This document shows positions 16,930 through 25,346 of a stretch of 64,000 bases of DNA, one piece after another. The notes beneath the pieces are model-generated. The model was given only the letters and a program-made list of their open reading frames with translations. It did no database searches and was not told where the DNA came from. The stretch is taken from positions 124,001 to 188,000 of the forward strand of contig NZ_BLWI01000002.1 of assembly GCF_013282155.1 (NCBI RefSeq), written 5' to 3'. The first letter of the stretch is position 1; every line of letters begins with the position of its first letter. The translations under genes and the position numbers were made by a program. Source of the DNA: Sulfitobacter sp. HGT1 (GTDB taxonomy: Bacteria; Pseudomonadota; Alphaproteobacteria; Rhodobacterales; Rhodobacteraceae).

Positions 16930-18678
16930 ATGAGCTTTTTAGGTGTTGATGCGTCCCTTACGGGCCGCAAATGGGTCGGCCCCGGCGTCGAAATCGAACG
17001 CGCCACCGAGGTGCTGTTGCAGCAAACCGCCCTGCCTCAGGCCTTGTGTCAGGTGTTGGCCCGCCGTGGCGTAAGCGCCGCCGAGGCCGAACAGTTCCTT
17101 GCCCCCTCCTTGCGCGACCTGCTGCCCGATCCGCGTTCCCTGCGCGACATGGAAAAGGCGGCGACGCGGTTTCTGGGCGCTGTCAAATCCCGTCAACGCA
17201 TCGCGGTCTTTGCCGATTATGACGTGGATGGTGGCAGTTCAGCCGCGCTGCTGCTGGTCTGGCTGCGCGACATGGGCTGTCAGGCGACGCTTTATATCCC
17301 CGACCGGATCGACGAAGGCTATGGCCCCAATGACGAGGCCATGGCCGCGCTGGCCGCCAAGCACGACCTGATCATCTGTGTCGATTGCGGAACCCTATCG
17401 CACGGGCCGATTGCGGCCGCCGTGGGCGCGGATGTCATTGTTCTGGATCACCACCTTGGCGGCGAAACCCTGCCCGATGCGGTCGCCGTGGTGAACCCCA
17501 ACCGTCAAGACGAGGACGGCGCGCTGGCCCATCTATGCGCCGCTGGCGTGGTGTTCCTGATGTTGGTAGAGGCGGGTCGCCAATTGCGCGAGGCCGGCAC
17601 GCGCGGGCCAGATCTGATGGCGCTGCTGGATCTTGTTGCCCTTGCCACCGTGGCCGATGTGGCCCCGCTGATCGGGGTGAACCGCGCCTTTGTACGTCAG
17701 GGCTTGCGGGTGATGGCGCGGCGCGACCGCGTGGGTCTGGCCGCACTTGCCGATATTGCACGCATGGACACCGCCCCCGCGTCCTATCATCTGGGGTTTC
17801 TGCTGGGCCCCCGGATCAACGCGGGCGGGCGCATCGGCCAAGCGGACCTTGGCGCGCGCCTGTTGGCCACCAACGACCCTCACGAGGCCGCCGCCTTGGC
17901 CGAACGGCTCGATACCCTGAACACCGAACGCCGCGATGTTGAAAACGCCGTGCGCGCCGTGGCGCTGGATCAGGCCGAGGCACGCGGCTTTGACGCGCCG
18001 CTGGTCTGGGCATCGGGTGCGGGCTGGCATCCTGGCGTCGTGGGAATCGTTGCCTCGCGCCTCAAGGAAGCGTCAAACCGCCCCTCCGTTGTGATCGGAT
18101 TCGAGGATGGCATTGGCAAAGGGTCGGGCCGATCGGTTTCGGGCATTGATCTGGGCGCGCCGATCCAACGGCTGGCCGCCGAAGGATTGCTGATCAAGGG
18201 CGGTGGCCACAAGATGGCCGCAGGGCTGACAGTGGCCGAAGACAAGCTGGACGCCGCGATGGCGCGTCTGGCAGAGCTGCTGGAGAAGCAAGGTGCCCAT
18301 CTGGCCGGTGCCGCCGATCTGCGCCTTGACGGGATGCTGATGCCGGCCGCTGCCACCGTTGAACTGGCGGAGCAAATCGAACAGGCGGGCCCTTTTGGTG
18401 CCGGTGCCCCTGCCCCGCGCTACGTCTTTGCCGATATGCAGATTCGTTTTGCCAAGCGCGTCGGCGAAAGCCACCTGAAAATCAGCTTTGGCGATGGCGG
18501 CGGCGGTGCTGGCGTCAAAATGGATGCCATCGCTTTTGGTGCATTCGACGGCCCCCTTGGTCCGGCGCTTGAAAACCACGGCGGTGCACGGTTTCACCTG
18601 GCCGGCCGGTTGGACATCAATAGCTGGCGCGGACGGCAATCAGTACAACTTCGACTGGAAGACGCGGCCCCTGCGTAA
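16930..18678 (+). CDS. recJ: Single-stranded-DNA-specific exonuclease RecJ
   Basis: A 582-residue 5'-3' exonuclease of recombination and mismatch repair. The DHH domain carries FADYDVDGGSSAALLLVWL, VDCGTLSHG and DHHLGG, which together supply the metal-binding Asp/His residues. The DHHA1 domain shows KGGGHKMAAGLTV, and the OB-like C-terminus is present (DMQIRFAKRVGESHLKISF). Full length for the family. It is last in hom-glpX-recJ and directly precedes tRNA-Glu. Confidence 0.96.
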   Translation: MSFLGVDASLTGRKWVGPGVEIERATEVLLQQTALPQALCQVLARRGVSAAEAEQFLAPSLRDLLPDPRSLRDMEKAATRFLGAVKSRQRIAVFADYDVDGGSSAALLLVWLRDMGCQATLYIPDRIDEGYGPNDEAMAALAAKHDLIICVDCGTLSHGPIAAAVGADVIVLDHHLGGETLPDAVAVVNPNRQDEDGALAHLCAAGVVFLMLVEAGRQLREAGTRGPDLMALLDLVALATVADVAPLIGVNRAFVRQGLRVMARRDRVGLAALADIARMDTAPASYHLGFLLGPRINAGGRIGQADLGARLLATNDPHEAAALAERLDTLNTERRDVENAVRAVALDQAEARGFDAPLVWASGAGWHPGVVGIVASRLKEASNRPSVVIGFEDGIGKGSGRSVSGIDLGAPIQRLAAEGLLIKGGGHKMAAGLTVAEDKLDAAMARLAELLEKQGAHLAGAADLRLDGMLMPAAATVELAEQIEQAGPFGAGAPAPRYVFADMQIRFAKRVGESHLKISFGDGGGGAGVKMDAIAFGAFDGPLGPALENHGGARFHLAGRLDINSWRGRQSVQLRLEDAAPA

Positions 18679-18753
18679 AAGTTTTTCGTTTTTTGGCAAT
18701 TTGCACTTGCGCCCTTTCGCGCGATTGCCTAATGAACCGCTCACAAGCTAAGT

Positions 18754-18828
18754 GGCCCGTTCGTCTATCGGTTAGGACGTCAGGTTTTCAACCTGAAAAG
18801 AGGGGTTCGACTCCCCTACGGGCTGCCA
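18754..18828 (+). tRNA. tRNA-Glu (anticodon UUC)
   Basis: A complete cloverleaf: acceptor GGCCCGT pairs with ACGGGCT, the anticodon stem TCAGG/CCTGA encloses loop TTTTCAA with anticodon TTC, the T-arm is AGGGGTTCGACTCCCCT, and discriminator G is followed by encoded CCA. Length is 75 bases including CCA. Confidence 0.95.
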
Positions 18829-19127
18829 CTTGTCCTTCAAAACATTTGATCTTGTTGGCCCATTCCCATTGGGCTGCAACACGGCGCAGCGTCTGTTCCT
18901 TGCACGAGAAACCAGGTGCTGCAGCGTTTATTGCGCAGGAAACCCCGCCCGATTGTTCAAATATCATCTGGTCGGGCGGTACATCACCTTGCAACGCCCA
19001 GCGCCAACAGCGATTTTCCTCGCTAACGCTCCCCTCACTGAGCTCTCCCCCGGACTTTACCCGCCACGCTTGCGGCACGTTTCTGTGGATGGCCTAGGGA
19101 ACTTTCACCCCCATGAAAGGTTGTCAG
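18829..19127. other. Intergenic region after tRNA-Glu
   Basis: About 300 bases without a supportable gene. I looked for an integrase, a repeat of the tRNA 3' end and short ORFs with a ribosome site and found none. It presumably holds the promoter of the FAD/NAD(P)-binding gene; no clear consensus was seen. Confidence 0.5.
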
Positions 19128-20753
19128 ATGACAGCGCTTAAAACGGGGACGTGCAGGTTGGGCAAATCAGATGTGAAATCTGCACGAAAGGTCGCGATCA
19201 TCGGTGCAGGACCGATGGCCATGTACACGGCCAAGGGTCTGCTAAATGGCGATGCCTTGTTCGAGCTGACCATTTTCGAGGGCAGTGACCAAATGGGCTG
19301 TGGCATGCCGTACCGTTCGGGCATGAATGCCGACTACATGTATTGCAACGCGTTCAGCCGCGAGATTCCGTCGATCACCCGACCGCTGGTGTCTTGGCTG
19401 CATGACCAGGACGATGATTTCCTAGACGGTTGGGACATGGCGCGGGACGACATCGACGCGCGCGATTTTTATCCCCGGGTTTTGCTGGGTGAATATATGA
19501 AATCGGAATTCCGCGATTTATGTGATGCTGGCCGCAGCGCCGGGCATGTTATCAATGTCCTGCCAAGGCATCAGGTCCACGACATCACCCCGACGGGCAC
19601 GGGCATGAGCCTTGATATCCAAACCCCTCATGGCAAATCGGTTTTCACCTTTGATCAGGTCGTGGTGGCGACAGGGCATTCCTGGCCGTCCTCGCCCACA
19701 CTGGGGCAGGCTGATCTGGTGTCGCCCTGGCCCTATACGAACATCACCGATCAACCCGCAGGCAAGATCGGGGTGTTGGGGTCGTCCTTGTCGGCCATTG
19801 ATGTGATCGTCGCCCTTGGCAACGCGCATGGCGGGTTCATCGAAGACGGCGATAAAGTAAGCTGGTTCCCCGATGCAGGGCACGAGGATCTTTCGATCAC
19901 GATGGTTTCGCATAAGGGAATCATGCCGGAACCGGATTTCTATTACCCCTTCCCCTATGAGCCGCTGACATATATCCACCCCGACGCAGTTTCAGCAGAG
20001 CTGGAAAAAGGCCCCGACGGGCTGCTTGAACGGGTGTTTGCATTGATGGTGCAAGAACTGAACGACGCGGCCCCACAGTACATGGCCGAGCTTGGGCCTG
20101 ACGCTCAGACGATCAACGGCTTTGCCGATGCTTATTTCCATCATCGCGAAACGCTGGGCGGTCTACGCGCGCTTCGAGAGAGCTTGAACGCGGCGATCAA
20201 ATCCAAGACCCTCAAGGAAACGCAGCATCACAGATATGCGCTTTTGCGGGGGCATGAGAATTTCGAGCTGGTCCTTGAGCATTTGAACGACAGCGACTGG
20301 CAGAGGTTCAACGATATGCTGATGCCGGTCTTTGGCGACTGTTATGCTGCGGTGCCGCATATTTCGGTGCGCCGGGTCTTGGCCTTGTATGATGCGGGTG
20401 TGCTTCAGATCATTCCCACCGGATCAGAGTCGGCTTTCGAAAACACGGTGTCAGGTGGCGTTTCGGTCATGACCATCGACGGAGCGATCGAATTTGACGC
20501 GCTGATTGATGCCCGTGGACAGGCCGCAGCCCCTGTTTCCGCCCTGCCCTTCCCTTCATTGGTTGGTGCGATGGTCGATCCAGACCAAGAGGTGCAGGAA
20601 CCATTCGAACTGGCGCTGCCCAGCAAGGTTCAGGGGGCGGTCTACTGCCTTGCCATGCCGCAAATCCTCAAGCGGCATCCGTTTTCCCAAGGCTTGGCGA
20701 ATTGCGATGCGCTTGGCCGAAGTGTGGCGAAGCATATCCTTGGCGACAGGTAG
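19128..20753 (+). CDS. FAD/NAD(P)-binding protein
   Basis: A protein of about 541 residues with an N-terminal dinucleotide site KVAIIGAGPMAMYTAKGLL and the pattern FEGSDQMGCGMPYRSGMNADYMYCNAF, typical of the FAD-NAD(P)-binding family (PF13454-like). A second GxGxxG-like site is in GKIGVLGSSLSAIDVIVALG, and FDQVVVATGHSWP is the conserved ATG motif. Related proteins occur beside N-hydroxylases and in stand-alone form; the substrate is unknown. The ATG at 19128 is favoured because AAAGG lies seven bases upstream; an ATG at 19113 is also in frame. Confidence 0.8.
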   Translation: MTALKTGTCRLGKSDVKSARKVAIIGAGPMAMYTAKGLLNGDALFELTIFEGSDQMGCGMPYRSGMNADYMYCNAFSREIPSITRPLVSWLHDQDDDFLDGWDMARDDIDARDFYPRVLLGEYMKSEFRDLCDAGRSAGHVINVLPRHQVHDITPTGTGMSLDIQTPHGKSVFTFDQVVVATGHSWPSSPTLGQADLVSPWPYTNITDQPAGKIGVLGSSLSAIDVIVALGNAHGGFIEDGDKVSWFPDAGHEDLSITMVSHKGIMPEPDFYYPFPYEPLTYIHPDAVSAELEKGPDGLLERVFALMVQELNDAAPQYMAELGPDAQTINGFADAYFHHRETLGGLRALRESLNAAIKSKTLKETQHHRYALLRGHENFELVLEHLNDSDWQRFNDMLMPVFGDCYAAVPHISVRRVLALYDAGVLQIIPTGSESAFENTVSGGVSVMTIDGAIEFDALIDARGQAAAPVSALPFPSLVGAMVDPDQEVQEPFELALPSKVQGAVYCLAMPQILKRHPFSQGLANCDALGRSVAKHILGDR

Positions 20754-20819
20754 AACTCGCCGGTCGCAGTGCCGTAGGCATCACCGATTGCGCCGCCCCC
20801 CGCACGGCCTGCCAGCGCG

Positions 20820-20854
20820 TCACCAAAGCCCCCAAGTGCTGGGACCTTTGGTGA
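20820..20854. terminator. Hairpin between convergent genes
   Basis: TCACCAAAG and CTTTGGTGA form a perfect nine-pair stem, with a 17-base loop, in the spacer between the FAD-protein gene and the converging diguanylate cyclase gene. There is no T-run. Confidence 0.45.
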
Positions 20855-20867
20855 TCGGGAGAGTTGA

Positions 20868-21857
20868 TCATACGCGGGCCCCGTTGCGTCGAAACAGGGT
20901 TTGGCGCGACCGCCCTGCCTTTTTGGATTGGTACAGCGCCACGTCTGCATCGGATAAAATATCTTTGGCGTCCATGGTGTGGTTTTCCAAAATCCAGACG
21001 GTTCCGATGCTGGCCGACACCTTGCAGGCCTGTCCTTGGAAGAGGATCGGTTTTTTGAGCCGTTCAATGACCCTGTCGCCGATGGCCAGCAACATCTGCT
21101 CCGTTGCGACGTCAGGCAGGATCAGCGTGAATTCATCGCCCCCCACCCGCGCGACGGTATCGGCGTTGCGGGTTTCCTCGACCATGATCTGTGCGACCGC
21201 CTGCAAGACGTGATCGCCCGCAGCATGACCCAAACTGTCATTGACCGCCTTGAAGAAATCCAGGTCGATCTGCATAACCGCGAAATTCGCCTGATTACCG
21301 ACAAGCCGCGCCAACACGTGATCCATCGCGCGCCGGTTTTTAAGCCCCGTGAGCGTATCGGTAAACGCCTGTTCTTCGGCGGCAATCTTTGCCCCTTGCA
21401 GTCGCAGGTTCAGCCGGCGGGACGCATCCATCGCGGCTGACTTCGCCTCGATCAGATAGAGCATTTCAATGGCAAGGTCGGTTGCGGCGAAATCGGCATT
21501 GCTCAGCGCATAGTCACGCACCCCGTCCAGAATCGAGATGCCAAAAGACAGGTTGATCACCATGCTGCCTGTTCGGTGATCATGGGGCACCAAGACCGCT
21601 TTCAGATCACTGCCGGGGTCGTCTTCCAGCGCAAGGTGCAACCTGCTGCCCGCCTTGCGACGCAGATCATCCATCGTGACAATGCCCTTTGGCCGCTTGA
21701 CGGCGAACCGGTCAAAGAAAGCTTCACCGACCAAAGCGCCGGTTTTGCATATCTTTTGAATTGTCGGTCCGGCGTGGCTGATGGTGCCGTCTTTTTCCAC
21801 TAGCACATGCATGGGGCACAGCACGTCCAGCATCCCGGCTTGCGCAAGGGATGTCAT
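20868..21857 (-). CDS. HNOBA-domain diguanylate cyclase (GGDEF)
   Basis: A 329-residue protein. Residues about 8-125 resemble the HNOBA (H-NOX associated, PAS-like) domain of soluble guanylate cyclases: MLDVLCPMHVLVEKDGTISHAGPTIQKIC, then FFDRFAVKRPKG. A coiled signalling helix (about 130-165) leads to a GGDEF domain with TDTLTGLKNRRAMD, the intact active-site GGDEF at 239-243 and a product-inhibition RxxD (R230-D233) five residues before it. It should therefore make cyclic di-GMP. It overlaps the upstream H-NOX-like gene by four bases (ATGA), so the two are translated together as sensor and output, a split analogue of guanylate cyclase. Confidence 0.88.
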   Translation of the reverse strand: MTSLAQAGMLDVLCPMHVLVEKDGTISHAGPTIQKICKTGALVGEAFFDRFAVKRPKGIVTMDDLRRKAGSRLHLALEDDPGSDLKAVLVPHDHRTGSMVINLSFGISILDGVRDYALSNADFAATDLAIEMLYLIEAKSAAMDASRRLNLRLQGAKIAAEEQAFTDTLTGLKNRRAMDHVLARLVGNQANFAVMQIDLDFFKAVNDSLGHAAGDHVLQAVAQIMVEETRNADTVARVGGDEFTLILPDVATEQMLLAIGDRVIERLKKPILFQGQACKVSASIGTVWILENHTMDAKDILSDADVALYQSKKAGRSRQTLFRRNGARV

Positions 21858-22441
21858 CCCAGGCGCGCACCCAGGTCGAATTGCCGCCCTTGGGCGAAAT
21901 CCTTGTCGACCAGAGTGATAAATATCTTTTCCACACCATTCTTGCCGGTTTCGTGATCCAATAGCACCAAGGCCCCGTAATCATCGGCAATGACGCGTAG
22001 CATGCCCACGAAAACATAGCCGAACCCCGAAACGGACCCGCGGCACAGCAATTCGAAACAACCGTTGCCACGTTCGTCTATTTCCAGTTCGGGCAGATCA
22101 AGGTCCGAGACCGCCAGCCTTGCCCTGTCGGGCAGATCATCCAGCGACAGCAGGAATTCCTCGAAGGTGACGCCGCCAAAGCGCAGCAAACGCCTGACCC
22201 CTTCAAGCTTTGGGGTCGAGACAAGATAGGTGCCCAGATCTTCCAGCAGTTCGTGAATGGGCCGCCCCATCACCAGTGAAACCGCATCAACAAGCCGCGT
22301 CGTCACGTCGTCGTCATAGCTCATCATCGCCTCAAAATCGATAATGGCCAAGTCGGCGCTGCCTGTCACCTGCCCCCAGACGTCATTGCCAAAAGTGTCA
22401 CAAACATAATTTTGAATGCTTCGATTAATGAGGCCGTGCAT
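21854..22441 (-). CDS. H-NOX (heme NO-binding)-like protein lacking heme-ligand motifs
   Basis: A 195-residue protein starting MHGLINRSIQNYVCDTFGNDVW, the standard H-NOX N-terminus, and keeping the family pattern through RRLLRFGGVTFEEFLLSLDDL and VGMLRVIADDYG. Aligned by eye with soluble guanylate cyclase beta-1, Pro104 stands where the proximal heme His105 should be (LDALH versus LDDLP), and the Tyr-x-Ser-x-Arg motif that binds heme propionates reads C-R-G-S-V. Heme binding in the usual way is therefore doubtful. The ATG at 22441 is preferred over one 15 bases upstream because it gives the canonical MHGL start behind an AAGGGA site. It is four-base overlapped with the HNOBA-GGDEF gene. Confidence 0.82.
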   Translation of the reverse strand: MHGLINRSIQNYVCDTFGNDVWGQVTGSADLAIIDFEAMMSYDDDVTTRLVDAVSLVMGRPIHELLEDLGTYLVSTPKLEGVRRLLRFGGVTFEEFLLSLDDLPDRARLAVSDLDLPELEIDERGNGCFELLCRGSVSGFGYVFVGMLRVIADDYGALVLLDHETGKNGVEKIFITLVDKDFAQGRQFDLGARLG

Positions 22442-22586
22442 ATCATCCCTTCCCATTGGTCACGGGGGATCATGGGAAAAGGCCCTTAACATATTGCAAA
22501 AGCCGCCAAGGCACCCACGGTTTTTGCCGCTTTAAATAATTCGGAATTACTTCGAAATTTAGACGAACCCGACTTTGTTGCGCGAT

Positions 22587-24149
22587 CTAGAAATCCGTCG
22601 GTGCCCCGCCTTCGGCTTTGCGCCGTGCCACAAAATCCGCCAGCTCGTCGCGGATCGCATCCTCCATCGGGGGCGCTTCAAAGCTGGCAACGATTTCCTT
22701 GAACATCAAATGCGCGCGCTCGGGTGTCCAGATGGCACCGGCGGCCTCCCAGCCTTCGTAATTTTTCCAGTCACTCAGAAACGGTTGATAGAACGCTTCG
22801 GTATAGCGGTCCTGCGTGTGCTGGATGCCAAAGAAATGCCCCTGATTGCCCACCGATTTAATGGCGTCGAGGGCGATTTCATCCGGGCCTGTCGCGCAGA
22901 TCACCGGGTCCATATAGCGCTGGATCTGCTGGAGCACCTCGCAATCCATGATGAACTTTTCAGGGCTGGCGATCAGCCCGCCCTCAAGCCAGCCCGCCGC
23001 GTGATAGACCATGTTCGTACCCGATTGCACGGCGGCCCACAGACTGTTGGAGGTCTCCCACATGGCCTGGCCGTCCGGCACGTTGGCCGCGCATACCCCC
23101 GACGACCGCATGGGCAGATCGTAAAATCGGCACAATTGCCCGGTCATCTGGGTGGCGCGCATGTATTCAGGGGTGCCAAAGGCAGGCGCGCCGGTTTTCA
23201 TATCCACATTCGATGTGAAGGTGCCAATCGCACAGGGGCATCCGGGGTTGATGATCTGCGCCAAAACAACGGCGCACAGCGCCTCGGCCAGCGATTGTGC
23301 CACGGCACCCGCCATCGTCACAGGTGCCATCGCACCGGCCAGCGTAAAGGGTGTCACGACCAACCCCTGCCCGCGCCGCGCCAGCCGCATCCAGCCGTCC
23401 AGCATCGGGATGTCATGTTTAAGCGGCGAGGTGGAGTTGATGTTGGTGTACATGCGCGGGGTGGCGTCGAATTCCTCGTGGGTAAGTCCGCCCGCGATAC
23501 GCACCATTTCCATCACGTCTTCGACACGTTCCTTGCCCAGACTATAGGCGTGCATGACCTTATCCGTCAGGGTCAGCTTGTCATACAGCACGTCCAGATG
23601 CCGGACAGAGGCGTGGATATCGACGGGTTCCACCGGATAGCCGCCTGCAAAGTGGATACAGTTGAAATATTGCGTCAGCTTCAGCAGGTCCTGACACATG
23701 GCGCGGGTGCCGGGCACCTTGGTGCCAATCGACATGTCCCAATAGTTCGGCGGCGATGACACATTGCCAAACACCAGATGTTTGCCCCCGATGGTGATCT
23801 GGCGGTCCGGGTTGCGCGGGGTCAGGGTGAATTGCGATGGCGCATGGGCGATCCATTCCATCACGAAATCGCGCCCCATGCGGACGTTTTCACCGTTCAC
23901 CGTACACCCGGCTTTGCGCAAGATATCCAGCGCCTCGTGGTTAAGGAATTCGATCCCGATCTCTTCGAGAATGCGCATGGCCCCGTCATGGATCGCCTCG
24001 ACGCCTTCGGGGGTCAGCGGTTCTGTGGGGCGGTCGATGTTAATTGGCGGGTTCCACGGCATCTGTTCGATCACGGAAGTGCCGCGCCGTGTCTTGGCCC
24101 CTGCACGGCCACCGCCACGGGTTCTGCGTTTCGGATCGGTATCTGGCAT
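22587..24149 (-). CDS. MttB-family (trimethylamine methyltransferase-like) protein, non-pyrrolysine
   Basis: A 520-residue member of the MttB superfamily (COG5598), recognised from LTPEGVEAIHDGAMRILEEIGIEF at the N-terminus, DLLKLTQYFNCIHFAGGYPVEPVDI and YHAAGWLEGGLIASPEKFIMDCEVL. The frame is uninterrupted by TAG, so it is not a pyrrolysine enzyme. Non-Pyl members include glycine betaine and other quaternary-amine methyltransferases that pass methyl groups to a corrinoid protein; no corrinoid protein gene is adjacent, so substrate and partner are open. The start has a strong AGGAGG site three bases upstream. The N-terminal ~35 residues are basic and disordered (RRTRGGGRAGAKTRRG). Confidence 0.85.
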   Translation of the reverse strand: MPDTDPKRRTRGGGRAGAKTRRGTSVIEQMPWNPPINIDRPTEPLTPEGVEAIHDGAMRILEEIGIEFLNHEALDILRKAGCTVNGENVRMGRDFVMEWIAHAPSQFTLTPRNPDRQITIGGKHLVFGNVSSPPNYWDMSIGTKVPGTRAMCQDLLKLTQYFNCIHFAGGYPVEPVDIHASVRHLDVLYDKLTLTDKVMHAYSLGKERVEDVMEMVRIAGGLTHEEFDATPRMYTNINSTSPLKHDIPMLDGWMRLARRGQGLVVTPFTLAGAMAPVTMAGAVAQSLAEALCAVVLAQIINPGCPCAIGTFTSNVDMKTGAPAFGTPEYMRATQMTGQLCRFYDLPMRSSGVCAANVPDGQAMWETSNSLWAAVQSGTNMVYHAAGWLEGGLIASPEKFIMDCEVLQQIQRYMDPVICATGPDEIALDAIKSVGNQGHFFGIQHTQDRYTEAFYQPFLSDWKNYEGWEAAGAIWTPERAHLMFKEIVASFEAPPMEDAIRDELADFVARRKAEGGAPTDF

Positions 24150-24256
24150 GTGAACCTCCTGAAAATCAGTTCCAGAAGGCCTGATCCTGCGCATGGGGTC
24201 GTTGCCATTACCGACGAGAAGTGTCGTTTTTCGCGCCTGCCTCGTGTCTGCCCCGC

Positions 24257-24967
24257 CTAGCCGCGTTGCGCATCCAACGCGTCAAGCCAGTCGGGCAGAT
24301 GGCTGATATCCGGCAGAACCACATCGGCATAGGGGGCCAGATCATCGGCCGACGCCATACCTGTCAGCACACCGATACGGGTCATTCCTGCGGCTTTCGC
24401 AGCCAGCAGATCATGGGTGCTGTCCCCGATCATGGCAATGGCAGCAGGGGCCAGCCCGACTTGTTGGGCAAATCCGTTCAGCTGCCCCGGTTCGGGCTTG
24501 CCGCCGAAACCGCTGTCAAATCCGGCGACAAAATCAAACATATGCGTCACACCCGCCTTGTCCAGATGCGCCCGCGCTGGTGCCTCGGCATCATTGGTCG
24601 CCACCCCCAGCTTCAATCCCCGCGCTTTCAGCACCGTCAGAAACGGCACCAAGGGGGTCACTTCGCTTTGCGGGGCCAGTGCGGCTTCTTCGTTGATGAT
24701 GTCGATCAGCCCCTGCCGCGAATGTTCGGGAACGTGCTGCCCCAGCGCACCGGCCACATCACCGGGGGTACCGGCGATCACGATGCTGTCTGTCGAAAAC
24801 CGTTTGGCACTATAGTCATACCCGACCACAGCCCCGATCGCAGTGGCGCGTGCAGCGTCTTTATTGCTGAGCCGGGTCAGAAACGCATGTGCCCATGCCT
24901 CCCAGGTTTTGGCGAAATCGAACAGCGTGCCGTCCTTGTCGAAAAGAATACCTTTGATCATGGTCAT
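24257..24967 (-). CDS. HAD-family hydrolase (phosphoglycolate phosphatase-like)
   Basis: A 236-residue phosphatase with HAD motif I in ILFDKDGTLFDF near the N-terminus, motif II Thr in KLGVATNDAEAPA, and motifs III/IV in GGKPEPGQLNGF and IAMIGDSTHDLLAAKAAGM. This subfamily acts on small phosphometabolites such as 2-phosphoglycolate. The ATG at 24967 overlaps the stop of the upstream DUF3572 gene as ATGA, so it is preferred to the ATG at 24973. Confidence 0.87.
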   Translation of the reverse strand: MTMIKGILFDKDGTLFDFAKTWEAWAHAFLTRLSNKDAARATAIGAVVGYDYSAKRFSTDSIVIAGTPGDVAGALGQHVPEHSRQGLIDIINEEAALAPQSEVTPLVPFLTVLKARGLKLGVATNDAEAPARAHLDKAGVTHMFDFVAGFDSGFGGKPEPGQLNGFAQQVGLAPAAIAMIGDSTHDLLAAKAAGMTRIGVLTGMASADDLAPYADVVLPDISHLPDWLDALDAQRG

Positions 24968-25245
24968 GTCCAATTCACCTGTTCGCCGCCCGGCAAGGAC
25001 TGGCGTGCCTGCATCACCCGTTCATAGGGCATCCGGAGTGTATCGCAAAACGCGATGACCCAGGCATCATCCATCATCACGAAATCCAGCACCGCCCCCA
25101 GAAACCCGGGATCGGTCGCCTGGGTGCGCAAATCGTCGGCGCTGGCCCCGCTTGCATCCATAAACACCGGCAGCAAGTCTTCGTTGGCCACCAGCCAGGC
25201 CAAGGCCTGCAACCCGATGGCTTCGGCGGCTTCCTGCGTAAGCAT
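24964..25245 (-). CDS. DUF3572 family protein
   Basis: A 93-residue acidic alpha-helical protein matching the DUF3572 pattern of alphaproteobacteria: EAAEAIGLQALAWLVANEDLLPVFMDASGASADDLR, then DPGFLGAVLDFVMMDDAWVIAFCD. Function is unknown. It is translationally coupled to the HAD phosphatase gene by a four-base overlap, and is divergent from the PleD-like gene. Confidence 0.85.
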   Translation of the reverse strand: MLTQEAAEAIGLQALAWLVANEDLLPVFMDASGASADDLRTQATDPGFLGAVLDFVMMDDAWVIAFCDTLRMPYERVMQARQSLPGGEQVNWT

Positions 25246-25346
25246 GCGGTTTTTCCTAACGTAAAATTTCTTGGCAACACTTTGTTAACTAATTCGATCA
25301 ACAAGAGAGCACCTGTTCTGATAATTTTTGTGGGGAAGGAAAACAA

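Noticed and set aside
18754-19127. Possible integration site at tRNA-Glu
   Set aside because: No integrase, no repeated tRNA 3' end and no composition change follow the tRNA; the next gene has normal composition.
20754-20867. Remnant coding sequence between the FAD-protein gene and the GGDEF gene
   Set aside because: The minus frame gives a Gly/Ala-rich string that looks protein-like, but it has no start, no ribosome site and no recognisable family; the hairpin at 20820-20854 explains the symmetry.
22587-24149. Pyrrolysine-containing methyltransferase
   Set aside because: The frame has no internal TAG codon and no pyl genes are near.
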